From contig NZ_DS999311.1 in the NCBI RefSeq assembly GCF_000156715.1, positions 186,001-250,000 on the forward strand: a stretch of DNA of 64,000 bases, in the 5' to 3' direction. Positions 19,488 through 29,879 of this stretch are shown here, piece by piece; positions within the stretch are counted from its first letter, which is position 1; each line of letters starts with the position of its first letter. The position numbers and the translations under genes are program-made. Source of the stretch: Francisella philomiragia subsp. philomiragia ATCC 25015. GTDB taxonomy: Bacteria; Pseudomonadota; Gammaproteobacteria; Francisellales; Francisellaceae. A model generated the notes under the pieces. That model saw nothing but the letters and a program-made list of their open reading frames with translations, was not told where the DNA came from and did no database searches.

Positions 19488-19489
19488 GA

Positions 19490-19603
19490 CTAACCTTGTC
19501 TTTGCTTATGTCTAGGGTCTGTACATATCACACGAACGACTCTGTTACGCTTGATAACTTTACAGTTTCTACACATTTTTTTAACTGAAGCTCTAACTTT
19601 CAT
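19490..19603 (-). CDS. rpmJ: 50S ribosomal protein L36
   Basis: This 37-residue gene lies between secY and rpsM. Its product starts [19 protein letters not shown] and ends DPRHKQRQG, which is L36. The zinc ligands are present (C11, C14, the later C27 and the His of PRHKQ), so this is the zinc-binding form. It is one residue shorter than the E. coli protein, in the segment after the third cysteine. The start is 23 bases after the secY stop. Confidence 0.97.
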
Positions 19604-19626
19604 TATATTTCTCCAAAAATATTTCT

Positions 19627-20952
19627 CTATTTTCTCTTACCACTAAGATTTGCTTTCTTTAGTAAAGAATCATATTGTGTTGACATCATATGAGATCTAA
19701 CTTGAGCCATAAAGTCCATCATCACAACCACTACAATTAGCAAAGACGTACCACCAAATGTAAATGATAGTCCTTGAGCAAAGAACTTAACCACAAAAAT
19801 TGGCAATAAACATATAGCTGTGATATACAACGAACCAACCAAAGTTAGTCTAGTCATAACTGCATCAATATACTTAGCTGTCTGCTCACCAGGTCTCACA
19901 CCAGAAATGTAAGCACCAGATTTTTTAAGATTATCTGCTGTTTCTTTTGGATTAAAAACCAATGAAGTATAGAAGAAACAAAAGAAAATGATTGTCGCAG
20001 CAAATACTACAGTGTATACAATACTACCGGGTTGCAACATTTCTGCAACATCAGCAAACCAACCAAGTGAATTATAGTTAGACAACCAACCAAGCAATAC
20101 ACCAGGCACCATAAGTATTGATGATGCAAAGATCGCTGGGATCACACCCGCCATATTTAACTTTAATGGCAAATGGCTAGTTTGAGCAGCAAACATTTTT
20201 CTACCCTGCTGTCTCTTTGCATAATTTACTGTAATTTTTCTTTGAGCACTCTCCATAAATACTACAAAAGCGATTACTAACAAAAGAAGTATCAATAGAA
20301 CCCAAACAGATAAGTACGATATTACATGCTGGTTAGCTTGTGATAGCGTATTAGAGATCTCAAATGGCAAGTTTGCAACGATACCAGAAAAGATTAGTAG
20401 TGATATACCATTACCTACACCTCTTTCTGTAATTTGCTCACCTAACCACATTAAGAACATGCTACCTGTAGTTACAGAAACAATTGTGGTCAAATAAAAT
20501 AACCCCATATTGTTTGTAGTAACTAAACCATCCTGATGCAATACAAACGCAACAATACCAAATGATTGTACTATAGCCAAAGCAAGTGTTAAGTATCTTG
20601 TATATTGAGTTATTTTCTTTTGACCAGACTCACCTTCTTTTTTTAGCTCTATAAACTTAGGATATACAGCAGAAAGCATCTGAAAAATAATAGATGCCGA
20701 AATATAAGGCATCACACCCAATGCAAAGATACTCATTTGAGTAAGAGCGCCACCAGAGAACATATTAAACATACTCATCAAGCCACCTGTTGATGAGTGT
20801 TGATTTGATATAATCTCAACTAATTTAGTAGGATCAATATTTGGTATAGGAATATAAACTCCTAATCTAAACACCAATATAGCTATGACTACAAAGATTA
20901 GTCTTGATTTTAATTCGCCTGTTGTACCAGAAGCACTATTATACTTTGACAT
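19627..20952 (-). CDS. secY: Preprotein translocase subunit SecY
   Basis: SecY forms the protein-conducting channel of the inner membrane with SecE and SecG. The 441 residues give ten membrane helices and family landmarks: the N-terminal LKSRLIFV helix, a plug region at about residues 50-75, the cytosolic loop [15 protein letters not shown], and [12 protein letters not shown] in the fifth cytosolic loop. It sits between rplO and rpmJ, the standard end of the spc operon. secE is not in the window. Confidence 0.98.
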   Translation of the reverse strand: MSKYNSASGTTGELKSRLIFVVIAILVFRLGVYIPIPNIDPTKLVEIISNQHSSTGGLMSMFNMFSGGALTQMSIFALGVMPYISASIIFQMLSAVYPKFIELKKEGESGQKKITQYTRYLTLALAIVQSFGIVAFVLHQDGLVTTNNMGLFYLTTIVSVTTGSMFLMWLGEQITERGVGNGISLLIFSGIVANLPFEISNTLSQANQHVISYLSVWVLLILLLLVIAFVVFMESAQRKITVNYAKRQQGRKMFAAQTSHLPLKLNMAGVIPAIFASSILMVPGVLLGWLSNYNSLGWFADVAEMLQPGSIVYTVVFAATIIFFCFFYTSLVFNPKETADNLKKSGAYISGVRPGEQTAKYIDAVMTRLTLVGSLYITAICLLPIFVVKFFAQGLSFTFGGTSLLIVVVVMMDFMAQVRSHMMSTQYDSLLKKANLSGKRK

Positions 20953-20962
20953 ATCTTAAATC

Positions 20963-21394
20963 TTACTCTACCTTACCACCAGCTTTTTCAATAGCTTCTT
21001 TAGCACCTTTTGTGCAAGCTATACCCTTAAGGCTAACAGCTTTTTGGATTTCTCCACTAGCTATTATTTTTACTGATTTGATATCTTTTCTTATAAGACC
21101 AGAATCTTTTAAAGTATCTACTGTTACTTCTTCAAGAGCTAAACTATTCAATTCATGCAACCTGATTTCAGCAACATATCTTTTTGACGCAGAAGTAAAA
21201 CCAAATTTTGGTAATCTTCTTTGTATAGGCATCTGTCCGCCTTCAAAACCTACTTTATGATAGCCACCTGAACGTGCTTTTTGACCTTTATGACCTTTAC
21301 CAGAAGTTTTACCTAAGCCACTTCCAATACCACGTCCTAGTCTTTTAGGAGCACTTTTAGAGCCAGCAGCAGGAGCAATTGTATTTAATTTCAT
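20963..21394 (-). CDS. rplO: 50S ribosomal protein L15
   Basis: L15 is an early 23S-binding protein. The 143 residues begin [20 protein letters not shown] and carry the glycine- and lysine-rich extended N-terminus [21 protein letters not shown] globular C-terminal domain ends [13 protein letters not shown]. It lies 10 bases upstream of secY and 6 bases after rpmD, tightly coupled in the spc operon. Confidence 0.98.
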   Translation of the reverse strand: MKLNTIAPAAGSKSAPKRLGRGIGSGLGKTSGKGHKGQKARSGGYHKVGFEGGQMPIQRRLPKFGFTSASKRYVAEIRLHELNSLALEEVTVDTLKDSGLIRKDIKSVKIIASGEIQKAVSLKGIACTKGAKEAIEKAGGKVE

Positions 21395-21400
21395 CTTATA

Positions 21401-21586
21401 CTACCCCTCTATCTTAACCATATAATATATTTTGTTTGCCATACCACGATTCTCTGGAGTATCTAATACTTCAACAGTATGGTTTATTTTTCTTAGTCCT
21501 AAACCTCTAGCTGATGCTATATGGTTTTCTTTACGACCAATTAAGCTTTTTGTTAAAGTAACTTTAAAAGTTTTAGCTTGAGTCAT
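21401..21586 (-). CDS. rpmD: 50S ribosomal protein L30
   Basis: L30 is a small (61 residues) large-subunit protein. The sequence [18 protein letters not shown] and [19 protein letters not shown] match the family throughout, and the length is that of the bacterial short form. It is separated by only 6 bases from both rpsE and rplO. Confidence 0.96.
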   Translation of the reverse strand: MTQAKTFKVTLTKSLIGRKENHIASARGLGLRKINHTVEVLDTPENRGMANKIYYMVKIEG

Positions 21587-21592
21587 TTCTAA

Positions 21593-22093
21593 TTACCCCT
21601 GAACCTCTTCAACAGATAGACCTCTTTTCTCAGCGATCTCTTCTGGTGATTTAATTTTTGCCAAACCTGCAATTGTTGCTCTTACAACATTAGCTGGATT
21701 AGTTGAGCCATAAGTTTTTGCTAAAACGTTGTGTACACCAACAGCTTCAAAAACCGAACGCATAGCACCACCAGCAATAATACCAGTACCAGCAGAAGCT
21801 GGCTGCATAAATACTTTAGAAGCACCATGATTAGACATTACAGGGTACCATAACGTATCATTATTTAAGTTAACTGATACCATGTTCTTTTTAGCGTTTT
21901 CCATAGCTTTTTGGATAGCAGCAGGCACTTCTCTTGACTTACCTCTACCAACACCAATTCTACCTTTACCATCACCTACAACAGTTAAAGCGGCAAAGCT
22001 CATAATTCTACCACCTTTAACTGTCTTTGAGTGTCTCTTAACACTAACTAACTTCTCAATCAGCTCTTCGTTTTTTTTCACTTCATTAGACAT
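21593..22093 (-). CDS. rpsE: 30S ribosomal protein S5
   Basis: S5 functions in decoding accuracy and mRNA entry. The 166 residues contain the N-terminal loop [20 protein letters not shown], where spectinomycin-resistance changes are known in other bacteria, the [15 protein letters not shown] segment and the C-terminal ribosomal fold. The protein has the wild-type loop as far as I can judge. It lies 6 bases ahead of rpmD and 27 after rplR. Confidence 0.97.
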   Translation of the reverse strand: MSNEVKKNEELIEKLVSVKRHSKTVKGGRIMSFAALTVVGDGKGRIGVGRGKSREVPAAIQKAMENAKKNMVSVNLNNDTLWYPVMSNHGASKVFMQPASAGTGIIAGGAMRSVFEAVGVHNVLAKTYGSTNPANVVRATIAGLAKIKSPEEIAEKRGLSVEEVQG

Positions 22094-22120
22094 AATGAAT
22101 AATCATCCATATTTTATTTA

Positions 22121-22474
22121 TTAAAACTGAAGACCATGCTCTCTAGCAGCTTCTGCTAAAGCTTTAACACGTCCATGATACTTATATCCAGATCTATCAA
22201 AAGCAACCTGTGAAATACCCTTTTCCTTACATCTGTTAGCAATAACCTCACCAACAATTGCAGCAGAATTAACATTCCCTGTATATTTACATTTAGCTTT
22301 CACATCTTTCTCTACAGTAGATGCAGCAGCTAATACAGTAGAGCCATCACCAGATATAACCTGAGCATATACATGTCTAGGCGTTCTATAAACACACAGT
22401 CTAGTATGACCAAGCTCTTTTAGTTTAATTCTAGTACGCTTACTACGACTTAAACGAGCAGTTTTTTTATCCAT
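22121..22474 (-). CDS. rplR: 50S ribosomal protein L18
   Basis: L18 binds 5S rRNA with L5 and helps load it into the 50S subunit. At 117 residues it has the basic N-terminus ([20 protein letters not shown]), [16 protein letters not shown], and the final [20 protein letters not shown] block that is diagnostic of the family. It lies between rplF and rpsE, as expected in the spc operon. Confidence 0.98.
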   Translation of the reverse strand: MDKKTARLSRSKRTRIKLKELGHTRLCVYRTPRHVYAQVISGDGSTVLAAASTVEKDVKAKCKYTGNVNSAAIVGEVIANRCKEKGISQVAFDRSGYKYHGRVKALAEAAREHGLQF

Positions 22475-22496
22475 AATAATACTATCCCTTACCTAA

Positions 22497-23033
22497 CTAC
22501 TTCTTCTTAGCTTCTTTTTTCGCTACATACTCATCTTCATAGCGAACCCCTTTGCCCTTATATGGCTCAGGTTTTCTATATTCTCTAATTTCAGAAGCTA
22601 CTTTACCTAAAACTTCTTTATCAGCTCCTTTTAGAATAATTTCTGTAGGGGCTGGAGTTTCAGCTGTTATACCCTGAGGTAATTTGTAAACTACTGGGTG
22701 TGAGAAACCTAATGTAAGATTTAGTTCACTACCTTGAGCTTTAGCACGGTAACCAACACCAATAATTTTAAGCTTTCTTTCAAACCCTTTGCTTACACCC
22801 TCAACCATATTGTTAAGTATTGCTCTTGCAGTACCAGATTGAGCAATAGCATTTTTGCTATTATTTTTAGGTGATACAGTTGCAACTCCATTTTCAATAT
22901 TGAAAGTTACATCTGCAGAAAAAGTCTTATTTAAAGTTGCTTTAGTGCTTTTAACTTCAACCTGATTTCCAGCAGCAACATTTATCGTAACACCACTTGG
23001 GATAGCAACAGGTTTTTTACCTATTCTTGACAT
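22497..23033 (-). CDS. rplF: 50S ribosomal protein L6
   Basis: L6 lies near the factor-binding site of the 50S. The 178 residues begin [15 protein letters not shown] and show the two tandem L6 domains. The second contains GVGYRAKAQ and the C-terminal [18 protein letters not shown] motif. A lysine-rich tail (KKEAKKK) ends the protein. It is 19 bases after rpsH and 22 before rplR. Confidence 0.98.
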   Translation of the reverse strand: MSRIGKKPVAIPSGVTINVAAGNQVEVKSTKATLNKTFSADVTFNIENGVATVSPKNNSKNAIAQSGTARAILNNMVEGVSKGFERKLKIIGVGYRAKAQGSELNLTLGFSHPVVYKLPQGITAETPAPTEIILKGADKEVLGKVASEIREYRKPEPYKGKGVRYEDEYVAKKEAKKK

Positions 23034-23052
23034 ATCAAATCTCCTTGCTAAC

Positions 23053-23451
23053 TTAAGCTACGTAGCCGATAATTTCGCCACCAACACCAAGATCTCTCGC
23101 TTTTCTATCACTTACTAAACCCTTAGATGTAGAAATGATAGCAACGCCAAAACCACCATATACTTTTGGTAGCTCTTCATGAGATTTATAAATTCTCAAA
23201 CTTGGTCTAGAAACTCTTTTTATCATTTCAATCACAGGAGCGCCAGCATGATACTTAAGCTCAATCTCAATTGAAGGATGACCAGCTAAAGTTGTACCTT
23301 TAGAACAACCCTTAATATAACCTTCGTTAACTAAAAAGTTCGCGATTTCCATTTTCATTTTAGAGAATGGTACAGAAACAACTTCTTTCTCTGCAGAAAG
23401 ACCATTTCTAATTCTTGTAAACATATCCGCGATTGGATCTTGCATACTCAT
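23053..23451 (-). CDS. rpsH: 30S ribosomal protein S8
   Basis: S8 is a primary 16S rRNA binder and, in E. coli, the translational repressor of the spc operon. The 132 residues start [17 protein letters not shown] and end in [20 protein letters not shown], the most conserved block. Position between rpsN and rplF is canonical. The corresponding S8 target in the rplX-rplE junction is not obvious by eye. Confidence 0.98.
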   Translation of the reverse strand: MSMQDPIADMFTRIRNGLSAEKEVVSVPFSKMKMEIANFLVNEGYIKGCSKGTTLAGHPSIEIELKYHAGAPVIEMIKRVSRPSLRIYKSHEELPKVYGGFGVAIISTSKGLVSDRKARDLGVGGEIIGYVA

Positions 23452-23466
23452 AACTTAAATTCCTTA

Positions 23467-23772
23467 TTACCAACTAGCTTTTTTCAAACCAGGAACATCA
23501 CCTGCCATTGCATACTCTCTAAGCTTATTACGGCATAAGCCAAACTTTCTGTATACAGCATGTGGTCTACCTGTAACCTTACATCTTCTTTGAACTCTAG
23601 AAGCTGAAGAATTTACCGGTAACTTTTGCAGTTTAATTTGAGCTTCCCATACTTGTTCTTCAGTAGAATTTATATCAAGAATAATAGCTTTAAGCTCAGC
23701 TCTTTTTTGAGCATATTTAGCTACTAGTTTCTCTCTCTTTAATTCTCTCTGAATCATTGATTTTTTTGCCAT
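23467..23772 (-). CDS. rpsN: 30S ribosomal protein S14 (zinc-free form)
   Basis: S14 is a small-subunit head protein. It is the long 101-residue form, beginning [16 protein letters not shown] and ending VPGLKKASW. The C-terminal region reads [25 protein letters not shown]. The paired CxxC zinc knuckles of the short form are absent, so this is the zinc-independent version, in contrast to the zinc-type L36 in the same cluster. It lies between rplE and rpsH. Confidence 0.97.
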   Translation of the reverse strand: MAKKSMIQRELKREKLVAKYAQKRAELKAIILDINSTEEQVWEAQIKLQKLPVNSSASRVQRRCKVTGRPHAVYRKFGLCRNKLREYAMAGDVPGLKKASW

Positions 23773-23790
23773 TTAAAACCCCAATTTAAA

Positions 23791-24330
23791 TTAAGACTTA
23801 AAAGGAAAACCAAATGCTTTAAGCAAAGCTCTTCCTTGATCATCATTTTTAGCTGTAGTAGTTATCGAAATATCTAAACCTCTGATAGAGTCAATTTTGT
23901 CATAATCAATTTCTGGAAAAGAGATCTGCTCTTTCATACCTAGACTATAATTACCTCTTCCATCAAAAGATTTAGCACTTAAACCCCTAAAATCTCTAAT
24001 TCTAGGAATAGCAATTGTTATAAGTCTATCTAAAAATTCATACATACGCTCACCACGCAGTGTAACTTTAGCACCTATAGGCCATCCGTCACGAATTTTG
24101 AAACCAGCAATTGATTTCTTAGACATAGTAACAACTGGTTTTTGACCAGCAATAGCTGTCAAATCATTTAACGCAAAAGTCATTATTTTTTTATCTTTTG
24201 CCGCATCACCAACACCCATATTAAGAGTTATTTTCTTAATAGCAGGCACTTCCATTATATTATCTAGATTTAGCTCAGACTTTAACTTAGCTACAACCTC
24301 ATTTTGATAATAATCTTTTAATCTTGCCAT
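23791..24330 (-). CDS. rplE: 50S ribosomal protein L5
   Basis: L5 binds 5S rRNA and contacts P-site tRNA and S13. The 179 residues include [16 protein letters not shown], the [19 protein letters not shown] block and the C-terminal [19 protein letters not shown], all family hallmarks. It lies 12 bases after rplX. The protein length is the normal one. Confidence 0.98.
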   Translation of the reverse strand: MARLKDYYQNEVVAKLKSELNLDNIMEVPAIKKITLNMGVGDAAKDKKIMTFALNDLTAIAGQKPVVTMSKKSIAGFKIRDGWPIGAKVTLRGERMYEFLDRLITIAIPRIRDFRGLSAKSFDGRGNYSLGMKEQISFPEIDYDKIDSIRGLDISITTTAKNDDQGRALLKAFGFPFKS

Positions 24331-24342
24331 AAAAACTTAGTC

Positions 24343-24660
24343 CTATAAGTCTACAAGCTCGCCATTAGATTTAAAATAGCGAACCTTTTTCTCATCAACA
24401 AACTTATAACCCACTCTATCTGCTTTCTCAGTAGCAGGGTTAAAGATAGCAACGTTAGAAGCATCAACAGGAAGTTCTTTTTCAACAACCCCACCTTCTA
24501 CACCTCTGTTAGGATTAGGCTTAACATGTTTTTTAACAATATTAATACCTTCCACTAAAACTAAAGAACCGCCTTTAGCGAATGACTTAACAACGCCTCT
24601 ACGACCCTTGTCTTTACCAGCAATAACTATTACATCATCGCCTTTTTTTAATCTATTCAT
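24343..24660 (-). CDS. rplX: 50S ribosomal protein L24
   Basis: L24 starts 50S assembly. The 105 residues start [20 protein letters not shown], which is the KOW motif, and continue with [29 protein letters not shown], typical of L24. The C-terminal tail is standard for the bacterial form. It is 23 bases after rplN and 12 before rplE. Confidence 0.97.
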   Translation of the reverse strand: MNRLKKGDDVIVIAGKDKGRRGVVKSFAKGGSLVLVEGINIVKKHVKPNPNRGVEGGVVEKELPVDASNVAIFNPATEKADRVGYKFVDEKKVRYFKSNGELVDL

Positions 24661-24683
24661 TATCTACACCTCAATAAATATGA

Positions 24684-25052
24684 CTATAGTACTTCTGGTG
24701 CTAAAGATACGATCTTCATGAACTTTTCTGTACGCAATTCTCTAGTAACAGGACCAAAGATACGAGTTCCGATAGGCTGACCATTATTGTTTAGAAGCAC
24801 AGCTGCATTATCATCAAATCTGACCTTAGAACCATCTTTTCTACGCACACCTTTAGCAGTTCTCACAACAACAGCATTATATACAGATCCTTTTTTAGCT
24901 TTACCTCTTGGAGCAGCTTCTTTCACAGTAACTTTTATAACATCTCCTACAGATGCATATCTACGGTGCGAACCACCCAAAACTTTAATACATTCAACTC
25001 TCTTAGCGCCACTATTATCAGCAACTTGAAGTTCTGTTTGCATTTGAATCAT
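24684..25052 (-). CDS. rplN: 50S ribosomal protein L14
   Basis: L14 forms an intersubunit bridge. The 122 residues begin [20 protein letters not shown] and contain [21 protein letters not shown], essentially invariant in the family. The start ATG at 25052 agrees with the E. coli MIQEQT start and follows an AAGGG site. It is the first gene of the spc operon. The 90 bases upstream hold a hairpin and a perfect -10 hexamer. Confidence 0.98.
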   Translation of the reverse strand: MIQMQTELQVADNSGAKRVECIKVLGGSHRRYASVGDVIKVTVKEAAPRGKAKKGSVYNAVVVRTAKGVRRKDGSKVRFDDNAAVLLNNNGQPIGTRIFGPVTRELRTEKFMKIVSLAPEVL

Positions 25053-25072
25053 ACAAATAACCCTTAATTATT

Positions 25073-25104
25073 ATTATACAGGACTGCTGAGTATTTTGCA
25101 GTCC
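25073..25104 (-). promoter_or_regulatory. Hairpin and candidate spc promoter between rpsQ and rplN
   Basis: GGACTGC/GCAGTCC (25098-25104 with 25081-25087) forms a 7-bp stem with a 10-base loop. A perfect -10 hexamer TATAAT (25073-25078, complement) follows it directly, but no good -35 is apparent. No T-run follows the stem, so it is not a standard terminator. The position is that of the E. coli spc promoter. Confidence 0.4.
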
Positions 25105-25142
25105 GATAAATATACCAATAAACTATAATAAAATCAAATTTA

Positions 25143-25394
25143 TTATTTTTCTCTATTGATAATATCAACTAGACACCACTTCTTAGTTTTCGAATATGGT
25201 CTAGTCTCTTTGAACTTGATAACATCACCTTCTTTACATTCATTTTTTTCATCATGAACATAGTATTTTGTAGTTTTTTTAACAAACTTACCATATAAAG
25301 GGTGCTTAACATATCTTTCAGCTCTTACAACTACAGTTTTATCCATAGCTACGCTAGAAACTTTACCTTCTAACAATCTAATTTTATCGCTCAT
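25143..25394 (-). CDS. rpsQ: 30S ribosomal protein S17
   Basis: S17 is a primary 16S-binding protein with an OB fold. I use the ATG at 25394, giving 83 residues that begin [20 protein letters not shown]; an in-frame TTG two codons upstream is also possible but has poorer support. Conserved blocks [19 protein letters not shown] and [15 protein letters not shown] are present. It is the last gene of the S10 operon, 11 bases after the rpmC stop. Confidence 0.96.
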   Translation of the reverse strand: MSDKIRLLEGKVSSVAMDKTVVVRAERYVKHPLYGKFVKKTTKYYVHDEKNECKEGDVIKFKETRPYSKTKKWCLVDIINREK

Positions 25395-25405
25395 CTTCAA
25401 GGCAC

Positions 25406-25606
25406 CTATTTATTCTTTTCTGATATTATTGTATTTATACGAGCAATATCTCTTTTAGCACTTTTGAACAAGTGATTTTTCTTTAATTGCCCTGTACCCT
25501 TCTGCATACGAAGAGAAAATAACTGTTGCAATAACTCTATTTTCGCTTCTTGCAATTGGTCAATACTTTTACCTCTAAAATCTTTTAAAGTATCTTTTCT
25601 TTTCAT
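25406..25606 (-). CDS. rpmC: 50S ribosomal protein L29
   Basis: L29 lies at the tunnel exit and takes part in binding SRP and trigger factor. The 66 residues contain [20 protein letters not shown] and the C-terminal [14 protein letters not shown] helix, matching the two-helix family fold. Its ATG shares one base with the rplP stop (TAATG), so the two are translationally coupled. Confidence 0.96.
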   Translation of the reverse strand: MKRKDTLKDFRGKSIDQLQEAKIELLQQLFSLRMQKGTGQLKKNHLFKSAKRDIARINTIISEKNK

Positions 25607-26019
25607 TACATCACCTGCTTTTCAACAAAAGTTGTCTGTACTGGCATCTTAGCCGCTGCTCTAGCAAAAGCCTCACGCGCTAATTCTTCTTTTACACCAG
25701 TAATTTCATATAGTACACGACCCGGCTGAATTTGAGCTACCCAATATTCAACTGAACCTTTACCTTTACCCATACGAACTTCAAGAGGCTTTTGTGTAAT
25801 TGGTTTATCAGGGAAAATTCTTATCCAGATCTTACCACCACGCTTAATGTGACGACTTATCGCTCTTCTTCCCGCCTCAATTTGTCTAGCAGTTACTCTA
25901 CCTCTAGATGTTGCTTGAAGACCAAACTCACCAAAGCTTACCTTGTTACCTCTGTGAGCCAAGCCCCTATTACGCATCTTTTGTTGTTTACGAAACTTTG
26001 TACGCTTAGGCTGTAGCAT
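25606..26019 (-). CDS. rplP: 50S ribosomal protein L16
   Basis: L16 organises the A-site and central protuberance of the 50S. The 137 residues start [20 protein letters not shown] and include [21 protein letters not shown] and the [20 protein letters not shown] loop that reaches to the peptidyl-transferase centre. One-base TAATG overlaps occur with rpsC upstream and rpmC downstream. Confidence 0.98.
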   Translation of the reverse strand: MLQPKRTKFRKQQKMRNRGLAHRGNKVSFGEFGLQATSRGRVTARQIEAGRRAISRHIKRGGKIWIRIFPDKPITQKPLEVRMGKGKGSVEYWVAQIQPGRVLYEITGVKEELAREAFARAAAKMPVQTTFVEKQVM

Positions 26020-26687
26020 TATTTAGCTCCTTTTTTATTATTTTTCTGATTCATTTGACCAGGAAGAACTTCACCCTTATAGATCCAAACTTTAACACCT
26101 ATAATCCCATAAGTAGTCAAAGCTTTTGATGTAGCATAATCCACATCCGCTCTAAAAGTTTGTAGAGGAACTCTACCATCTCTAGCCCACTCAGAACGAG
26201 CAATCTCAGCACCACCTAAACGACCACTAACCATTATCTTGATACCTTTAGCACCAGATTTCATAGCAGCCTGCATAGCTTTTTTCATAGCTCTTCTGAA
26301 CATTACTCTTTTTTCTAATTGCTGCGCTACGCTATCAGCAACCAACTTAGCATCGATTTCTGGCTTACGCACTTCTTCGATATTAATCTGTACAGGTACA
26401 CCCATCAACTTATTAACATCAGCACGAAGCTTCTCTACATCTTCACCTTTCTTACCAATCACAATTCCAGGTCTTGCTGTATGAATTGTAATCTTAGCAT
26501 TTTGAGCAGGTCTCTCAATCTGGATTTTACTAACTGCAGCTGAAGCAAGTTTCTTATGTAAAAACTCTCTAACCTTAATATCTTCATTAAGCTTAGTAGC
26601 GTAGTCAGAAGAGTCAGCATACCAAGTTGAATTATGCTCTTTCACTATGCCTAATCGAATTCCATTAGGATTTACTTTTTGACCCAT
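26019..26687 (-). CDS. rpsC: 30S ribosomal protein S3
   Basis: S3 lines the mRNA entry channel. The 222 residues begin [20 protein letters not shown], contain a KH domain ([18 protein letters not shown], the GxxG loop) and the C-terminal S3 domain with [13 protein letters not shown]. The C-terminal tail (QKNNKKGAK) is basic and short. It sits 14 bases after rplV and shares one base with rplP. Confidence 0.98.
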   Translation of the reverse strand: MGQKVNPNGIRLGIVKEHNSTWYADSSDYATKLNEDIKVREFLHKKLASAAVSKIQIERPAQNAKITIHTARPGIVIGKKGEDVEKLRADVNKLMGVPVQINIEEVRKPEIDAKLVADSVAQQLEKRVMFRRAMKKAMQAAMKSGAKGIKIMVSGRLGGAEIARSEWARDGRVPLQTFRADVDYATSKALTTYGIIGVKVWIYKGEVLPGQMNQKNNKKGAK

Positions 26688-26701
26688 TTTTACTACACCT
26701 C

Positions 26702-27037
26702 TTAATTTTTCTCAGCAACTTTCACAGTAATATGTGAAGTTCTCTTTAAAATACGATTACCACGACCTTTTGCTCTAGCTTCAAAACGCTTCATAGTAGG
26801 ACCCTCATCAACAAATACAGTTGAAACAAATAAAGAATCAACATCCATACCGTCATTGTGTTCTGCGTTAGCAATTGCTGAATTTAAAACATCTTTAATC
26901 AACACTGCTGCTTTCTTATTGCTAAAAGTCAAAAGATTAATAGCTTTCTCTACAGGTAGACCTCTGATCTGATCAGCAACCAATCTACATTTTTGAGCTG
27001 AGATTTTTGCAAATTTTAATTTAGCTTGTACTTCCAT
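26702..27037 (-). CDS. rplV: 50S ribosomal protein L22
   Basis: L22 lines the peptide exit tunnel, and its beta-hairpin is a macrolide-resistance site in other bacteria. I use the ATG at 27037, giving 111 residues from [20 protein letters not shown]; the longer frame would start at a TTG overlapping the rpsS stop region. The hairpin portion [20 protein letters not shown] is typical. It lies 15 bases downstream of rpsS and 14 upstream of rpsC. Confidence 0.96.
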   Translation of the reverse strand: MEVQAKLKFAKISAQKCRLVADQIRGLPVEKAINLLTFSNKKAAVLIKDVLNSAIANAEHNDGMDVDSLFVSTVFVDEGPTMKRFEARAKGRGNRILKRTSHITVKVAEKN

Positions 27038-27052
27038 GTATCCTAACCTCAA

Positions 27053-27331
27053 CTATTTCTTCTTAGCTTTTTTATCAGCTGCATGACCACGGTAGTTACG
27101 AGTAACAGCGAACTCACCTAACTTATGACCTACCATTTCTTCAGTCATGAGAACAGGCACATGCTGCTGACCGTTATGTACAGCTATAGTTAAACCTATC
27201 ATATCCGGCACAATCAATGATCTTCTTGACCATGTTTTGATTGGCTTTTTAGAATTACTTTCTTGCGCTTCAAAAACCTTCTTTAAAAGATGATGATCTA
27301 CAAAAGGTCCTTTTTTTAATGAACGAGGCAC
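27053..27331 (-). CDS. rpsS: 30S ribosomal protein S19
   Basis: S19 is a head protein that contacts S13 and tRNA. At 92 residues it starts [19 protein letters not shown] and contains [20 protein letters not shown] and the [15 protein letters not shown] block, all invariant in the family. It lies between rplB (14 bases) and rplV in the S10 operon. Confidence 0.98.
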   Translation of the reverse strand: MPRSLKKGPFVDHHLLKKVFEAQESNSKKPIKTWSRRSLIVPDMIGLTIAVHNGQQHVPVLMTEEMVGHKLGEFAVTRNYRGHAADKKAKKK

Positions 27332-27345
27332 AACTTTCTCCCTAA

Positions 27346-28170
27346 TTACTTACGTTTTTGAACAATCAACTTATTAGAACGCTTATTTTTACGCGTCTTA
27401 TAACCTTTAGTTGGGATACCCCATGGTGTAACTGGATGTCTACCACCAGATGTACGACCCTCACCACCACCATGTGGGTGATCTACTGGGTTCATAGCCA
27501 CACCTCTAACAGTAGGTCTTATACCTCTCCAGCGCTTCGCACCAGCTTTACCTAAAGACTTCAAGTTGTGCTCAGAATTAGAAACAACACCAATAACCGC
27601 TCTACAATCTAAAAGCACCCTTCTCATCTCACCCGATCTTAGACGAATAATTGCGTAAGCATTATCCTTACCGACCAACTGAGCAAAAGTTCCAGCACTT
27701 CTAATCATTTGCGCACCTTTTTTAGGCTTCATTTCAATGTTGTGAATAACAGTACCTAGAGGAATATTTCTCAGAGGCATACAGTTACCAACCGCAACAT
27801 CTACTTTTTCACCTGAAACAACAGACATATCTTTCTTTAGACCCTTAGGAGCAATGATATATCTTCTCTCGCCATCAGCATACAATACTAATGCAATGTT
27901 TGCACTACGGTTAGGATCGTACTCGATTCTCTCAACCTTAGCTACGATATCATCTTTATTTCTCTTAAAGTCAACAATACGATAATGCTGCTTATGTCCG
28001 CCACCTTGATGACGAACTGTAATTCTACCAGTATTATTTCTACCAGCTTTACTTTTCTTAACTTCTACCAAACCTTTGAATGGCTTACCTGTATGTAATT
28101 CTGTATTCTTTACGCTCACTACGTGGCGACGGCCAGGTGAAGTAGGTTTAGCTTTTTTTATTTCAATCAT
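27346..28170 (-). CDS. rplB: 50S ribosomal protein L2
   Basis: L2 is needed for subunit association and peptidyl-transferase activity. The 274 residues include [20 protein letters not shown] and the C-terminal [20 protein letters not shown], which contains the conserved His implicated in catalysis, and the basic tail [17 protein letters not shown]. It is 20 bases after rplW. Confidence 0.98.
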   Translation of the reverse strand: MIEIKKAKPTSPGRRHVVSVKNTELHTGKPFKGLVEVKKSKAGRNNTGRITVRHQGGGHKQHYRIVDFKRNKDDIVAKVERIEYDPNRSANIALVLYADGERRYIIAPKGLKKDMSVVSGEKVDVAVGNCMPLRNIPLGTVIHNIEMKPKKGAQMIRSAGTFAQLVGKDNAYAIIRLRSGEMRRVLLDCRAVIGVVSNSEHNLKSLGKAGAKRWRGIRPTVRGVAMNPVDHPHGGGEGRTSGGRHPVTPWGIPTKGYKTRKNKRSNKLIVQKRK

Positions 28171-28190
28171 GATTATAAACCTTCTTTAAG

Positions 28191-28490
28191 TTACTCTGCA
28201 CCAACAAAATTGATGTCATGTCCTTCAGCAAGTTTTACATAAGCCTTCTTCCATGCTTTTGTTCTACCCTCAACACGACCAAATCTACGCGCTTTACCCT
28301 TAACGTTAAGGATATTCACAGACTCAACTTTTACCTCAAAAAGCTTCTCTACAGCACTTTTTACATCCTGCTTAGTTGCAGTTCTAGCTACTTCGAACAC
28401 TATAGTTGAATTAGCATCTGATAAACCATAAGTCTTATCAGAAACATGAGGTCTCACAACTGTCTTTAATAATTTTTCTTGAGAATTCAT
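28191..28490 (-). CDS. rplW: 50S ribosomal protein L23
   Basis: L23 surrounds the tunnel exit and is the docking site of trigger factor and SRP. The 99 residues contain [15 protein letters not shown], the [18 protein letters not shown] helix-strand and the loop [20 protein letters not shown]. Its start overlaps the rplD stop by four bases (ATGA), so the two are translationally coupled. Confidence 0.97.
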   Translation of the reverse strand: MNSQEKLLKTVVRPHVSDKTYGLSDANSTIVFEVARTATKQDVKSAVEKLFEVKVESVNILNVKGKARRFGRVEGRTKAWKKAYVKLAEGHDINFVGAE

Positions 28491-29110
28491 ACTAGCTTCT
28501 CCTCTATTTCTTTAATAGCTTGCTTAGTGAAAACCACATTTTCAAAACAAACTAAAGAAACTGGATTAATTTCCACAGAATCACATACTGCTACATTCTT
28601 AAGGTTTCTAGAAGATAAGTATAAATTTTCATTAAACTCTTCCACACCAACAACAAAAAGAACATCCTTAACACCTAAAGAATCCACAATTGCTTTGAAT
28701 TCTTTTGTTTTTGGAGTTTCTAATCTCAATGACTCAACCACAGTCATTCTATCTGATCTTACAAGCTCAGATAATATAGATTTAACTGCACCTGAGTACA
28801 TCTTACGATTCACTTTTTGCTTATAGCTTTTAGGCTTAGCTGCAAATGTAACACCACCCTTTCTGAAGATAGGTGAACGGATAGTACCCGCTCTTGCTCT
28901 ACCTGTACCTTTTTGTCTCCAAGGCTTAGCTCCACCACCAGACACTTCTGATCTAGTTTTTTGAGCTTTAGTACCTTGACGAGCGCCTGCCATATAAGCA
29001 ACAACAACCTGATGAATTAGAGATTCATTATAGTCTGCTGCAAAAACTCCTTCTGCAACACCTACTACACCAGCCTCTGCACCAGCTAAAGATTTTATAT
29101 TTAAGTCCAC
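28487..29110 (-). CDS. rplD: 50S ribosomal protein L4
   Basis: L4 extends a loop into the exit tunnel and, in E. coli, represses its own S10 operon at transcription and translation level. The 207 residues carry the extended loop [20 protein letters not shown] followed by [13 protein letters not shown], the family signature. The region upstream of rpsJ, where the E. coli L4 target lies, is here only the 19-base spacer to fusA, so control must differ. Confidence 0.97.
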   Translation of the reverse strand: MDLNIKSLAGAEAGVVGVAEGVFAADYNESLIHQVVVAYMAGARQGTKAQKTRSEVSGGGAKPWRQKGTGRARAGTIRSPIFRKGGVTFAAKPKSYKQKVNRKMYSGAVKSILSELVRSDRMTVVESLRLETPKTKEFKAIVDSLGVKDVLFVVGVEEFNENLYLSSRNLKNVAVCDSVEINPVSLVCFENVVFTKQAIKEIEEKLV

Positions 29111-29142
29111 AACAACTCTCCGGTATAATTAATACTTATCTA

Positions 29143-29775
29143 CTAACTTTTAACAGCTGGAGTAACAATAACATCTCCACCAACTGAACCTGGAATACCG
29201 CCTTTTAGAAGCAATAAACCATTTTCCGCGTCTACTCTCACAACTTCAAGTGACTGAATAGTAACATTCTCGCTACCTAAGTGACCAGCCATCTTCTTGT
29301 TCTTAAACACTCTACCTGGAGTCTGGTTTTGACCCGTAGAACCATGAACCCTATGTGAAAGAGAGTTACCATGAGTAGCATCTTGAGTTGCAAAGTTGTG
29401 ACGCTTAACACCACCTTGAAAACCTTTACCTTTAGATACACCTCTGACATCAACCTTCTGACCCGCTTCAAAAATAGTAGCATCAATAGATGCACCTACT
29501 TCATAATCAGAAGCATTATCAATAGCAAACTCCCACAAACCTCTACCAGGCTCAACACTAGCTTTTGCATAGTGACCCGCCATAGGCTTGTTTACATTAG
29601 AACGCTTTTTAAAACCAGTAGTTACTTGAATAGCATTATAACCATCTGTTTCAGTAGTCTTTATTTGAGTTACTTTATTTGACTCAACCTGAACAACTGT
29701 TACAGGAATAGAAACACCATCTTCAGTAAATATACGAGTCATACCACATTTGCGACCAACTAATCCTAAAGACAT
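29143..29775 (-). CDS. rplC: 50S ribosomal protein L3
   Basis: L3 reaches the peptidyl-transferase centre and starts 50S assembly. The 210 residues start [20 protein letters not shown] and contain [20 protein letters not shown] and the tip loop [19 protein letters not shown], which includes the glutamine methylated by PrmB in E. coli. The 104 bases upstream, toward rpsJ, contain two perfect inverted repeats. Confidence 0.98.
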   Translation of the reverse strand: MSLGLVGRKCGMTRIFTEDGVSIPVTVVQVESNKVTQIKTTETDGYNAIQVTTGFKKRSNVNKPMAGHYAKASVEPGRGLWEFAIDNASDYEVGASIDATIFEAGQKVDVRGVSKGKGFQGGVKRHNFATQDATHGNSLSHRVHGSTGQNQTPGRVFKNKKMAGHLGSENVTIQSLEVVRVDAENGLLLLKGGIPGSVGGDVIVTPAVKS

Positions 29776-29804
29776 TATTATATCCTCTATTATTATTATA
29801 TTAA

Positions 29805-29866
29805 CTTCACGATTACGATTGACCGTGAAGACCTAATTGATACCGTTTTTGAAAGATTTTCAAAAA
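29805..29866 (-). promoter_or_regulatory. Two inverted repeats in the rpsJ-rplC spacer
   Basis: In the direction of transcription the first is a 9-bp perfect repeat, TTTTTGAAA/TTTCAAAAA, with a 3-base loop (29858-29866 with 29846-29854). The second is CTTCACG/CGTGAAG with a 12-base loop (29824-29830 with 29805-29811). Neither is followed by a T-run. The 104-base spacer is long for this tightly packed cluster, so a leader-type control element or an RNA-processing site is possible. Confidence 0.4.
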
Positions 29867-29879
29867 AGTAACGTATATA

